Positions 25,020 through 34,188 of a DNA stretch of 64,000 nt are shown in pieces (positions within the stretch are counted from its first letter, which is position 1; every line of letters starts with the position of its first letter). Origin of the DNA: Flammeovirga sp. SJP92 (GTDB lineage Bacteria; Bacteroidota; Bacteroidia; Cytophagales; Flammeovirgaceae); NCBI RefSeq assembly GCF_001583495.1, contig NZ_LQAQ01000063.1, positions 1 through 64,000 on the forward strand, given 5' to 3'. The notes below the pieces were generated by a model. That model worked only from the letters and a program-made list of their open reading frames with translations, made no database searches and had not been told where the DNA came from. Position numbers and translations under genes: made by a program.

Positions 25020-26987
25020 TTAATTTTCAACCAACTGAATGGCCTCCTCTACATAGGAACGATATTTTTTAGAATAACTCTTTAAAAACCCTCTTAGTTC
25101 CTCTTTAAAGGGTTTTGTTGTATCTATAACTTCTGATAGTCTGAAAGCAGGTTTGATTACTACGCCTAACTTTGCTTTACTCATTCGTTTGTCAAAGAAC
25201 GACAAAGCAATTGGAACAATCAAAGGATCAATGCCTGAATGATTGGCAATCATAAAAGCGCCCGGCTTGAAATCGACTGGAGATTGATGTGTTTCTCTAC
25301 TTGTTCCTTCAGGGCTCAAAATCAAATTGATACCTTCTTTTAACTTTGAGCTGGCTTCATCGAAAAACAGGTTTCTATTTTTCCTTTTTTCTTCATCCGA
25401 TAACTTCGAAGGATCCGAGTCTGCAGTTCTCACTCCAATATGCCCCAATTTATTGTAATAATCTTGATGTCCATATTCTGGCCCTTTTCCAATTCTTACC
25501 ACTCTCAATCCTGAATCTTTGTAAAACTTAAACAGCAACATTGATATAAAATGAGAGTCTAAAGTGATCTGAAAATTATTGGGCAAGGTATAATAAGGGT
25601 GATTGAGCAGATGATTGTAAATAAAAATATTCCCTGACTCTTTCGGTATATTTTCTAATCCTTCTATTCTGATATCCAAATAAGCAATGGCCTTCTCAAA
25701 GAGTTCCGAACACTCGTTTCGTAGTCGACTTGCTGGAATGGTTTTCGGAGCTTTGATAACATGATTTGTCATTTTTTTCAAGCCTTCCAAAAACAAATAT
25801 TCTTTACGAAGTGGTCCCGTCACTTTCACAAAAAGGTTTGCCAAACTTTTTTCTTGCCCCACACCCGATTTGCTTAATCCATCTAACAAATCAAAAGCAA
25901 TTCCCTGCGTCAACTTCTCTGCTAAAAGTGAAGGAATTTTATGAATATCAGAAGTGACACTCAACTGTGCCCCAGCCTGATCAATCATGGTCTGAATGGT
26001 CAATAACTCACGGTCATAAGTTTGAGTAATCACCTGAGCTCGAACGGCCTTCAATGCACTCCCCAACAACCATAATAATCTATACATAAAGACCATTCCA
26101 AGATTTGGAAATTCGCCATACAATACCAAAAGGTCTATTCTTTGAATCTCTAAAACTTCAATAGGCTCCAATACCACCAATTCCATAAAATTGGGAATTG
26201 CATCAAAACTTGCCGCACTCCAGAGAATAACTTGTCCCCTTTCTTGCAAAATATCAGAAGTATAGATTTCACCACCTTCTTTCACATAATTCAAAGCGAC
26301 TTTACCGCTCTTCAGCACCATAAATTTATTAGAGGCTTCTCCTTTAGAAAGCAGTTTTTCGCCTTGCTTATAATATTTTGTATCACTGATATTGGCCAAT
26401 TTCATCAAATGCCAGTCAGAGAATGGATTAAAAAAATTGCTTTGCCTGAAAAATTCCAAATTGGATTCTACAGGACCTTTGTCTTGAAAAGAAGTATAAG
26501 TAGTATTGCCCTCAAAAGTTTCCACCGTCATTGGGATAGACCCTTGAATCCAGACGTTTCGCGCATCCCTCAGCAAGTGGGTGCTGTATAATAACGTAGA
26601 GGAAAGAAAATGCATCCCTATCTGCGGATTGCTATCAAAAAGAGCTCTCAATAGTTTATTATCCCATGCAATTACCTGCGTTTTTCCTTGAGCAATCGCC
26701 GTTGTTGCAAAGCGGTAAGGTTCTCTAAAACCGGACCACCCAATAGGCGTTCCTTTTTCGTTGTTTTCCCCAACTGTCAAGCCACCACGCTGATCACCCA
26801 CGTTCAAATGATATTCCACTTTTCCTGAATAAAGGACATAGAACTGCTCAGCAGAAGCAAATTGTAATGTGATAATTTCTTCGTCTTCAAAAGTAACTAA
26901 CTCTGCATTCTCAGAAAGAATCTCTAGCTCAGATTCATTAAGCCTGTCTGCAAATGGTAGTTCAAGTAGTGTTGTAGTTAGTGGCAT
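25020..26987 (-). CDS. double cyclic-nucleotide-binding domain fused to a PlsC-like acyltransferase
   Basis: 655 residues. Two cNMP-binding beta-roll domains occupy about 12-130 (ITLQFASAEQFYVLYSGKVEYHL) and 185-305 (KLLSKGEASNKFMVLKSGKV). A helical middle links to a lysophospholipid acyltransferase-like domain from about 440 to 640: NIFIYNHLLNHPYY, GLRVVRIGKGPEYG, and the conserved LSPEGTSRE with FKPGAFMIANHSGIDPLIVPIA. The usual HxxxxD motif at the start of the domain is not canonical (NHLLNHP). No membrane segments are evident. The layout suggests acyl transfer to a glycerolipid under control of cyclic nucleotides or a related ligand. The adjacent SGNH hydrolase supports lipid remodelling. 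Confidence 0.85.
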   Translation of the reverse strand: MPLTTTLLELPFADRLNESELEILSENAELVTFEDEEIITLQFASAEQFYVLYSGKVEYHLNVGDQRGGLTVGENNEKGTPIGWSGFREPYRFATTAIAQGKTQVIAWDNKLLRALFDSNPQIGMHFLSSTLLYSTHLLRDARNVWIQGSIPMTVETFEGNTTYTSFQDKGPVESNLEFFRQSNFFNPFSDWHLMKLANISDTKYYKQGEKLLSKGEASNKFMVLKSGKVALNYVKEGGEIYTSDILQERGQVILWSAASFDAIPNFMELVVLEPIEVLEIQRIDLLVLYGEFPNLGMVFMYRLLWLLGSALKAVRAQVITQTYDRELLTIQTMIDQAGAQLSVTSDIHKIPSLLAEKLTQGIAFDLLDGLSKSGVGQEKSLANLFVKVTGPLRKEYLFLEGLKKMTNHVIKAPKTIPASRLRNECSELFEKAIAYLDIRIEGLENIPKESGNIFIYNHLLNHPYYTLPNNFQITLDSHFISMLLFKFYKDSGLRVVRIGKGPEYGHQDYYNKLGHIGVRTADSDPSKLSDEEKRKNRNLFFDEASSKLKEGINLILSPEGTSRETHQSPVDFKPGAFMIANHSGIDPLIVPIALSFFDKRMSKAKLGVVIKPAFRLSEVIDTTKPFKEELRGFLKSYSKKYRSYVEEAIQLVEN

Positions 26988-27084
26988 AGATAGTACTAGT
27001 TTGGACAGTTTTTATAAAAATTTCACGTAAAATAATCCATTCTTAACAACTAAACAAAAGGATAAAATACACTTAAACTATGTA

Positions 27085-30000
27085 TTATTCCTCTAATGAA
27101 TTAAAGTAACCTTCAATTTCCCCAAATAGCTGTTCCTGACAATCCTTAATGTCTTTGGCTTTGATGTTCCATTTATCCACGACCTTATTTTCTGAAATGA
27201 GATGTAATTTTAAAAGAATATTGTTTTTATGAACCTCATATTTACCTCTTATAATATAGGTATTGGGGCCTTTTGCATTTTTCTGATAGCGAACTGTCAA
27301 CTCTTCTTCTTCTGCTTTTAATATAAAATAAGTCTTCACCTGTTCACTCAACCGAAGATGATCTGCCCATGTATCTGCATCTTCTAAGTAAATTGCCGAA
27401 ATCAAGTTTTTCTGAACAGAGAGGGTAATGCTGTCTCTTACAGATTGGGGTAATTCAGCAATATAAAAACTGCCTGCTCCAACAGGAACCCTATACTCCG
27501 GTTGTTGTTCTCCACTCATTGAAGAGGCCAACTGAGGCACAGACTCTACTGCATGAGCAAATAAGTCTTGCACATCTACAAACCTCCCCTCGTCCAGTTC
27601 CCCTCTTTTTAAATAGTCTAATAAGGAATACGTCAATAAACCATGTTCCAAATAAGAGGATTCATAACTGACTTTATCAGATGACGCCCCAGAAAGCATA
27701 AACATACCCGTCTTGGCCCTCATTCTCTCCAGAGCTCTCTTCTTCATCCCTTCCTCATTATAATCTCTAGAGGTGATCAACTCAGTAGAAAAAGATCCCG
27801 CATGACAAGCATCGACAACAAAAACCTGTTTTGAAATTGGAATTTCCTTGATCCAATCTAGAAGTTCAGTACCATTGATGGTATAATTATTTTTGATATC
27901 AGGGTCTGACAAATCACTGTTGCTCATATCTTTGGTTAAAAAATGAAAATCATTGTCACCCTCGCTGTTTTCTGCAACAGCTCCATGACCGGCAAGAAAC
28001 ACAAATAGTATATCCGAGGCACTTGCACGCTGGCTTATACTTTCAAAAGCTCTTTTTATATTTTCTTTATTGGGTTGAAGGTGCTCTTCTTCTGCATCAG
28101 TAGTCAGCAATTGGACCACAGAGTTTTTCACGCCAAATAATTTTTCACTGCCCAATTCAATTGTGGAGTACATGGCTTGAGCATCTTCTGCGGCGTATTT
28201 CAAATCCAATAACCTCCCTCTGTAATCCGAAACCCCCACAATAACCCCATACAATATTGGAGGAGCCTGCAGTTCTATTTCCTTTCCCTTATACTTTAGT
28301 TTAATTCCTCTTCCATTCAATGTGCCTGCTTTATTGGAAGTCAGCACAGCAATGTCGTTTTCCTGATCGGGAATAAGGTGGATTTTTACTTTTTCAAGAT
28401 GGATTGTATAGTACTCTTTACCTTCGTAATTTTCTTTCTGTCCTTCTGTAAGTACATCAGAAATCACTTCTTTATTATTGATGTAAAGACTCACTCCACC
28501 AATTCCTCCCCCTCTGTCTATCACTTCTATATAAAGCTTCCCATCCTTTTCAAAGGTATTGGTTTTAGGAAATAATGAGAGTTCACTTAATGGAGGCACT
28601 TTACGGAGAGGATTGCCTTGCAATATTTCGTAAGAAAGTCCCGGTTCCCAATATTTATCTTTTAACTGATCAAAATCGATAGTCTCTGTACCATACACAT
28701 AATAAAGCTCACTCATGTTAAGGTTTCCTGCATCAAACAAACCTGAATAATGTTCAATCACCCAATGCCCCTCATTGGAGGAAACAATTTTCCCTAACCG
28801 CTTTTCTTTTTTAATACTCCAAATTTCAAACGTTGTATTGATTCTCACCGCAAAGAAAATACCCTTGTCGATATAAGGAATCACATCTACCACAGGAATG
28901 CTTGATTCATCAAAAGATGCTACTTTTTGAGACAGTGACTTATCCCATACTTCCACTCTCCCAGATCGCATTCCAAGTATCCATTCTCCTCTCTTTGCTA
29001 CAAAATCCAACTTCACAATATCGTTTTTGGGAACATCATGATCTACTGTCTCCCAATCATTCGTATTCCATGCAAAAATTCCATTATTGCCACTCACCAC
29101 AATTTTGTCTCCTTCTTCAGAAAAAGCCAAATCATTCAATCGTAAAGCAGGTACTACAGTATCTAATTCAATTTGATTTTTCTTTAGATGATACACAATT
29201 AATCTTCTGTCTCTCCCTATTGAAGCTATTCGGTCACCGTCATCATCACTTACCAAACGAACCACTTCACCATTATGCTGATAAATATTTCTTCTGGTTT
29301 TCTCTTCTCTATTCCACAGAATAACATCTCCACCGTTTGTCCCAATCCCTAGCTCATCCATAACAGGAATATTTACAATGGTCTTTCCCTTGTGCAATAA
29401 TTGCAACGTATCTATTAATTCTCCATGATCAGACCATACTTTCACTAAGCTATCTTCACCAGTAGTTGCCCAACGATTACCTTTTAGTAAATACTCCAAA
29501 GCGGTGGCTTTACCTGTATGAGCGTTCCAGTTTTTGGTGATAACATGTCGGTTGGGCTCCCAGGAGTGAAACTTCCCTGTGGTGGTTACAAAAGCAATTG
29601 CACCGGTAGACAAATTAATTTCTCCTTCTACCAGATTTCCATTGATTGGCTTCCATTCCACACTCGCTTTTGATCTCCCCACTTCCAAATACCAGACACT
29701 AATAGAACCATCACTTTTAGAAAAAGCCACATGACGAGTATCTTCTGTGAAAATCATTTTGTCAAAATCATCTCTTATCAACCTTGGCTCATCGGCTATT
29801 TTGCCGTCTTTGACATCATAGAAATAGATTTTCTGATCTTGTGTGGCAAATACCAAAACCTCAAAAAAGGAAGAGTATTTCAAGTCAATAATAGGCGTAT
29901 GATCAGGCGAGGCCATTTGATCTACCAAAGTATCTGCATTAATATCCCATATCTTAATGGTCTTATCCCAAGACCCTGTCACTATTAAAGAATCAGAAGG

Positions 30001-30639
30001 CACATAATCCACTGCCGAGATCCAATCCGCATGCAGTCCCTTTTTGGTCACAGTGGGTCTATTGTAACCTCTCCAAACCACAATATCACCTTCCATTTTC
30101 CCCACAGTCAACCATTTCATTTTAAAAGAATAGTTTAGAGAAGAGAAGTTGCCCAAATCAGACTTTGTTTCCAACCCATCAGGAGCAAGCCGTTTATTTT
30201 CCCAATCGAGCCTGTAAATCATTCCTCCTTTGGTAATAAAAAGTAGAAAGCCTCCCACAAACTTTATCTTGAAAACCTCTCCTTCTACATCTTCAAACTC
30301 ATACACCACTTCTTGAGATTTAAGATGAAGCACTTTCACTTTACCATCCATTCCAGCTGTGGCCAGGTATTGATTGTCTTGAGAAAAGCATAAAGCTGTA
30401 ATTCCTACTTCATGAGGATACACAGAGTAAAGCAGACGCTTATCATCAATATTCCACACTTTTACAGCGGCATCTTCTCCAGCAGTAGCCAACAGTTTTG
30501 CATCATTTGTAATAGCCAAACCTTTTACTTTTCCAAGATGACCAGTGGATAATGTAAGCTGAAGCTCTTGTGCATTAGAATAAAAGCTTTTAAAAAATAG
30601 AAGAGAAAGAAACAGGAATACTTTAAGGGATGGTTTCAA
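27085..30639 (-). CDS. secreted WD40-repeat and caspase-family (C14) peptidase protein
   Basis: 1184 residues. A signal peptide (about 1-24, ending SNAQ) is followed by at least eight WD40-like repeats to about residue 620, several ending in VKVWN, IKIWD or VEVWD. A linker precedes a caspase/metacaspase domain about 790-1020: VIVGVSDYRG, catalytic H885 in FLAGHGA and C945 in VVDACHAGSF, then MFMLSGASSDKVSYES. A C-terminal region of about 130 residues is not recognised. The His/Cys dyad is complete, so it should be active. It starts a minus-strand unit, with the CNB-acyltransferase gene 97 bases downstream. Export separates it from cytosolic defence-type caspases. Confidence 0.88.
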   Translation of the reverse strand: MKPSLKVFLFLSLLFFKSFYSNAQELQLTLSTGHLGKVKGLAITNDAKLLATAGEDAAVKVWNIDDKRLLYSVYPHEVGITALCFSQDNQYLATAGMDGKVKVLHLKSQEVVYEFEDVEGEVFKIKFVGGFLLFITKGGMIYRLDWENKRLAPDGLETKSDLGNFSSLNYSFKMKWLTVGKMEGDIVVWRGYNRPTVTKKGLHADWISAVDYVPSDSLIVTGSWDKTIKIWDINADTLVDQMASPDHTPIIDLKYSSFFEVLVFATQDQKIYFYDVKDGKIADEPRLIRDDFDKMIFTEDTRHVAFSKSDGSISVWYLEVGRSKASVEWKPINGNLVEGEINLSTGAIAFVTTTGKFHSWEPNRHVITKNWNAHTGKATALEYLLKGNRWATTGEDSLVKVWSDHGELIDTLQLLHKGKTIVNIPVMDELGIGTNGGDVILWNREEKTRRNIYQHNGEVVRLVSDDDGDRIASIGRDRRLIVYHLKKNQIELDTVVPALRLNDLAFSEEGDKIVVSGNNGIFAWNTNDWETVDHDVPKNDIVKLDFVAKRGEWILGMRSGRVEVWDKSLSQKVASFDESSIPVVDVIPYIDKGIFFAVRINTTFEIWSIKKEKRLGKIVSSNEGHWVIEHYSGLFDAGNLNMSELYYVYGTETIDFDQLKDKYWEPGLSYEILQGNPLRKVPPLSELSLFPKTNTFEKDGKLYIEVIDRGGGIGGVSLYINNKEVISDVLTEGQKENYEGKEYYTIHLEKVKIHLIPDQENDIAVLTSNKAGTLNGRGIKLKYKGKEIELQAPPILYGVIVGVSDYRGRLLDLKYAAEDAQAMYSTIELGSEKLFGVKNSVVQLLTTDAEEEHLQPNKENIKRAFESISQRASASDILFVFLAGHGAVAENSEGDNDFHFLTKDMSNSDLSDPDIKNNYTINGTELLDWIKEIPISKQVFVVDACHAGSFSTELITSRDYNEEGMKKRALERMRAKTGMFMLSGASSDKVSYESSYLEHGLLTYSLLDYLKRGELDEGRFVDVQDLFAHAVESVPQLASSMSGEQQPEYRVPVGAGSFYIAELPQSVRDSITLSVQKNLISAIYLEDADTWADHLRLSEQVKTYFILKAEEEELTVRYQKNAKGPNTYIIRGKYEVHKNNILLKLHLISENKVVDKWNIKAKDIKDCQEQLFGEIEGYFNSLEE

Positions 30640-30809
30640 GAGAAGATATATTATAAAGTAAGATTGAATGAATACTTATTAAAGATCTAAAAAAGAAAGC
30701 ATTTTTCTATGGATATAAATTGAATTAATAGTCCTCTTCTTAGATTGCCAACCTTTTTGTAAAACTTAAATGTTAATATTGTGGATGCTAATACTATTCT
30801 CAATTTAAA

Positions 30810-31283
30810 ATGAAGTTTATATTCTATATATCGATTCTACAGTTACTACTTTCTGCCTCTTCCTGTCAAATCATAGACAAACCCTATGCACCTCATCATG
30901 ATTTCAACATTCTGTTAGAATACCAAACAACTGAGGGTACAAATGTAATAGACCATTTAAACGAACAAGAAAAAGGTACAATTGAAGTCTATACCTTAAT
31001 AGGAAATCAAAAAACGCACTTACACCACAAAGTCAAAATTGGACATCAGTTTGATGACGGGCAAATTTTCTCAGGTATTTACACCAATCAGCTGAATGCT
31101 GAAAATATCGATTATTTTGTTTCAATCAATGGACAAACCGACACACTTTCCATTATTGTACATCAAAATGAAGATCAATTGAGGTGGATTGAAGCTATTT
31201 ACTTTAATCACAAAAAATTACACCGGTCTAAAAAGCATAAGGACAGATCACTATTTATACTTGTAAGGGATGAAATAAACTAA
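30810..31283 (+). CDS. small lipoprotein, hypothetical
   Basis: 157 residues. The N-terminus MKFIFYISILQLLLSASSC is a lipoprotein signal with Cys at residue 19. The mature part appears to be one beta-sandwich-like domain (YQTTEGTNVIDHL, GTIEVYTLIGNQ, YFVSINGQTDTLSIIV) and ends in a basic tail rich in Lys and His. No family is recognised. It is divergent from the WD40-caspase gene across 170 bases and is followed by two small membrane genes about 100 bases on. Confidence 0.65.
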   Translation: MKFIFYISILQLLLSASSCQIIDKPYAPHHDFNILLEYQTTEGTNVIDHLNEQEKGTIEVYTLIGNQKTHLHHKVKIGHQFDDGQIFSGIYTNQLNAENIDYFVSINGQTDTLSIIVHQNEDQLRWIEAIYFNHKKLHRSKKHKDRSLFILVRDEIN

Positions 31284-31385
31284 CCGCACTTATCATGAAA
31301 TTTGCCGTATTCTTCTATATTTGTCTATCATTAAATTTTTAAGATTACTTTTTATCCTATTATCAATTAGGATTAATCTTTTTAT

Positions 31386-31796
31386 ATGTCTAGAAGGAAT
31401 TCATTACGCAATAAAATATTTACCGAAGAAGAGCAGGCTCGTCAGAAAGAGCGGTTTGATCAGATTCTCAGCGCCATTGTAAAACTGATAGAAACCTATG
31501 CTAAACTATTCAGCATTCAAATCAAGACTGGATTAGCAGGTGCACTATCCGTTATTGCAATATTTGTGATAATGCTGACATTTTTAACGCTTGCTTTCTC
31601 ATTTTTTGCACTTGGGTTTGCTTTATTTGTCAACTATATTTTCTCGTGGCCCTCATTTGCTGGTTTTTCAATAGTAGGTATTTTTTGTGTTGGACTCTTC
31701 GGGCTGGCACTTTATTATACTACCCACTTAAGAAATCAGTTTTTAATCTGGATTGATGAAGCCATTGACAGATTACAGGAAGAAAATGATGATTAA
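31386..31796 (+). CDS. membrane protein of the holin-X/YqjE type
   Basis: 136 residues with a charged N-terminal helix (TEEEQARQKERFDQIL), two long hydrophobic helices (about 55-80 and 85-112) and a charged C-terminus. This is the layout of the YqjE/Holin-X (phage holin superfamily III) group. It lies 11 bases before the next gene, and the two form a small envelope-stress-like pair common in Bacteroidota. Function unknown; it is an inner-membrane protein. Confidence 0.7.
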   Translation: MSRRNSLRNKIFTEEEQARQKERFDQILSAIVKLIETYAKLFSIQIKTGLAGALSVIAIFVIMLTFLTLAFSFFALGFALFVNYIFSWPSFAGFSIVGIFCVGLFGLALYYTTHLRNQFLIWIDEAIDRLQEENDD

Positions 31797-31807
31797 ACCT
31801 ATTTCTT

Positions 31808-32233
31808 ATGAGTGAACAAAGAACAAACGCAGTTAGAGAAAAATTAAAAGCAGAAAAAGCCCAACTCAAAGAGCAAACACAATCGGCTAAGAAAGAATTA
31901 GTGGACTTAGCTCAGGGAACTGTTTCTGAAACACAACAAGATATAAAGAAGATTTTTACGTATGGAGCCGCTCTTGTAGTCACTTACAGTCTGTCGCAGT
32001 GGGCATTAAGAATCCATAAGAGTAGAAGTCAGAAGAAATACCTAAAAAAACTTTCGAAACTCGAAGGTCCTGCCAAAAAAGGTAAGAAAATTGTAAGTAC
32101 AGATTCGCACGAAAGCAGGGTTCCATCTTTTGGAAAAATGCTCCGTGATGAGGCCACTGTCTTCCTCATGGGAGTGGCCAAAGAAGAAATTTTGAATTAT
32201 TTAGAAAGTCGCAAAGAAAAAAAGAAGAAATAA
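31808..32233 (+). CDS. YtxH-like coiled-coil membrane-associated protein, hypothetical
   Basis: 141 residues. A strongly charged coiled-coil N-terminus (RTNAVREKLKAEKAQLKEQ) leads to one weakly hydrophobic helix (IFTYGAALVVTYSLSQWAL, about 56-75). A basic stretch follows, then another helical segment and a poly-Lys end. It pairs with the holin-X-like gene 11 bases upstream. No enzyme motif is seen. It resembles YtxH/YqjD-type proteins in style only. Confidence 0.6.
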   Translation: MSEQRTNAVREKLKAEKAQLKEQTQSAKKELVDLAQGTVSETQQDIKKIFTYGAALVVTYSLSQWALRIHKSRSQKKYLKKLSKLEGPAKKGKKIVSTDSHESRVPSFGKMLRDEATVFLMGVAKEEILNYLESRKEKKKK

Positions 32234-32372
32234 AGTAACTCACTTTCAAACACTTAACGATGTATACGTATGCTTGCATAACTTATACGATCTGTTAATG
32301 ATGAAGATACTTGCAGTTATAAATTCTAATTCATTTCTTTGCAGTTAAATTGGTCAACTAAAAGTTATTAAG

Positions 32373-32609
32373 ATGTCCGAAATTGCAGAAAAAGTAAAAC
32401 AAATTATCGTTGATAAGCTTGGTGTAGAAGAATCAGATGTAACACCAGAGGCTTCATTCACAAACGATTTAGGTGCAGACTCACTTGACACTGTTGAGTT
32501 AATCATGGAATTTGAAAAAGAATTCAACACTTCTATTCCTGATGATCAAGCAGAAAGCATCACAACTGTAGGTAACGCAATCGAATACCTTGAAGAGAAC
32601 GTAAAGTAA
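32373..32609 (+). CDS. acpP: acyl carrier protein
   Basis: 78 residues, the standard size. The phosphopantetheine attachment serine is in [10 protein letters not shown] (residue about 38). The acidic helices II and III are typical ([19 protein letters not shown]). It carries growing chains in type II fatty acid synthesis. fabF follows after 125 bases that contain a long hairpin, and rnc follows fabF, the usual Bacteroidota order. Very acidic composition and optimal codons suggest high expression. Confidence 0.97.
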   Translation: MSEIAEKVKQIIVDKLGVEESDVTPEASFTNDLGADSLDTVELIMEFEKEFNTSIPDDQAESITTVGNAIEYLEENVK

Positions 32610-32648
32610 TTTACACTCCCTTTAAAATAAGCGAATCAGACGCTAGCG

Positions 32649-32710
32649 AACCTGATAGTGCAAGTACCTCAGTTTTTTCTAGGTGCTAAATCTGTCAGGT
32701 TTGTTTTTTT
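32649..32710 (+). terminator. attenuator-like hairpin between acpP and fabF
   Basis: AACCTGA (32649-32655) pairs with TCAGGTT (32695-32701), and an inner AGTACCT/AGGTGCT pairing extends the stem. TGTTTTTTT follows. It lies 24 bases before fabF. Partial termination here would raise acpP over fabF. Confidence 0.65.
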
Positions 32711-32734
32711 GGGATCTTCCAAAATCAAAATCTT

Positions 32735-33988
32735 ATGAACGCTAGAAGAGTTGTAATAACTGGAATTGGTGCATTAACACCACTAGGCAACACTGTCGAA
32801 GAGTATTGGTCAAATTTAGAAAAAGGTGTTAGCGGTGCTGCCCCTATCACTAAGTTTGATGCCTCTAAATTTAAAACTCAATTTGCTTGCGAAGTAAAAG
32901 ACTTCGTAGCAACTGATTATATTGACCGCAAAAAGGTTCGTACAATGGACCTCGTAAGCCAATACGGTGTTGCGGTAGCTAAACAAGCCATTGAAGATTC
33001 TGAAATGGACTTAGACGCTGTTAACAAAGAGCGTTTTGGTGTCATTTGGGGTTCAGGAATCGGTGGTCTAAAATCCTTCCAAGACGAGGTTTCTGGCTTC
33101 GCTTTGGGTGACGGTACACCACGTTTTAATCCATTCTTCATCCCGAAGATGATTCCTGACTTAATACCTGGTCATATTTCTATGACTTGGGGACTAAAAG
33201 GACCTAACTTCACGACTGTATCAGCATGTGCTTCTGCAACAAACGCAATGGTAGATGCTTTCAATTATATTCGTTTTGGAATGGCTGACCTTTTCGTAAC
33301 TGGTGGCTCTGAAGCTGCAGTTTGCGAAGCGGGTATCGGTGGTTTCAATGCTTTGCGTGCATTGTCAACACGTAATGATGATGCAGCAACTGCCTCAAGA
33401 CCTTTTGATGCTAACAGAGATGGTTTTGTACTTGGTGAAGGTGCCGGTGCATTTATCTTTGAAGAATTAGAGCATGCAAAAGCGAGAGGTGCTAAAATCT
33501 ATGGTGAAGTAATTGGTGGTGGTATGACTGCTGATGCTTATCATATGACTGCTCCTCACCCAGAGGGAGAAGGTTCAAGCAGAGTAATGGCGGAAGCGAT
33601 GAAAGATGCTGGAATCGAGCCGAAAGATGTTGATTATATCAACGTTCACGGTACTTCTACTCCACTTGGTGATATCGGAGAAGTAAACGCGATCAAAAAA
33701 GTATTTGGAGAAGATGCTTATGACTTAAACATCTCTTCTACTAAATCTATGACAGGTCACCTTCTTGGTGCTGCAGGTGCAGTAGAAGCTTTAGCATGTT
33801 TATTGGCATTGAACAAAGGTGTTATTCCTCCAACAATCAATAATACTACACCGGACGAGAAATTAGATCCGAAATTAAACTGTACTTTCAATGAAGCACA
33901 AACACGTGACGTGAACATTGCTTTATCGAATACATTTGGATTTGGTGGTCACAACTTCTCAATGGTATTCAAAAAGTACGCTGAGTAA
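32735..33988 (+). CDS. fabF: beta-ketoacyl-ACP synthase II
   Basis: 417 residues, full length. It condenses malonyl-ACP with acyl-ACP in fatty acid elongation. The catalytic Cys is in SACASATNAM (about residue 166). The two His lie in NVHGTSTPLGD and MTGHLLGAAGAVE, and the C-terminal NTFGFGGHN loop is present. It starts about 125 bases after acpP and is followed by a strong terminator, so rnc has its own promoter or depends on readthrough. Confidence 0.97.
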   Translation: MNARRVVITGIGALTPLGNTVEEYWSNLEKGVSGAAPITKFDASKFKTQFACEVKDFVATDYIDRKKVRTMDLVSQYGVAVAKQAIEDSEMDLDAVNKERFGVIWGSGIGGLKSFQDEVSGFALGDGTPRFNPFFIPKMIPDLIPGHISMTWGLKGPNFTTVSACASATNAMVDAFNYIRFGMADLFVTGGSEAAVCEAGIGGFNALRALSTRNDDAATASRPFDANRDGFVLGEGAGAFIFEELEHAKARGAKIYGEVIGGGMTADAYHMTAPHPEGEGSSRVMAEAMKDAGIEPKDVDYINVHGTSTPLGDIGEVNAIKKVFGEDAYDLNISSTKSMTGHLLGAAGAVEALACLLALNKGVIPPTINNTTPDEKLDPKLNCTFNEAQTRDVNIALSNTFGFGGHNFSMVFKKYAE

Positions 33989-34008
33989 TTTGTACTTTTC
34001 TTAGCAGA

Positions 34009-34044
34009 AACCCGTTAGCAAGCTCAATTTCTAACGGGTTTTTT
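34009..34044 (+). terminator. terminator of acpP-fabF
   Basis: AACCCGTTAG (34009-34018) pairs perfectly with CTAACGGGTT (34031-34040), followed by TTTT and a further T-rich stretch. It starts 21 bases after the fabF stop. Confidence 0.85.
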
Positions 34045-34188
34045 GTTTTCCTTAAAAAAAACTCTGTTATCTTTAGTATTCCCTACAAAAAAAAGAATTG
34101 AAATAAAACACCTTTGTTTTAGATATTTTTTACATTTTTGGGGAATGTTTTTTACTCCTCGAATTTATCGAGACTATAATACTGATCA

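Noticed and set aside
28902-29324. 140-codon plus-strand frame inside the WD40-caspase gene
   Set aside because: It is antisense to WD40 repeats, is His/Leu/Ser-rich low-complexity in style, and has no homology signal.
27085-30639. A bacterial gasdermin or CBASS-type defence island around the caspase gene
   Set aside because: No gasdermin, nucleotide cyclase, TIR or other defence gene is adjacent, and the caspase protein carries an export signal.
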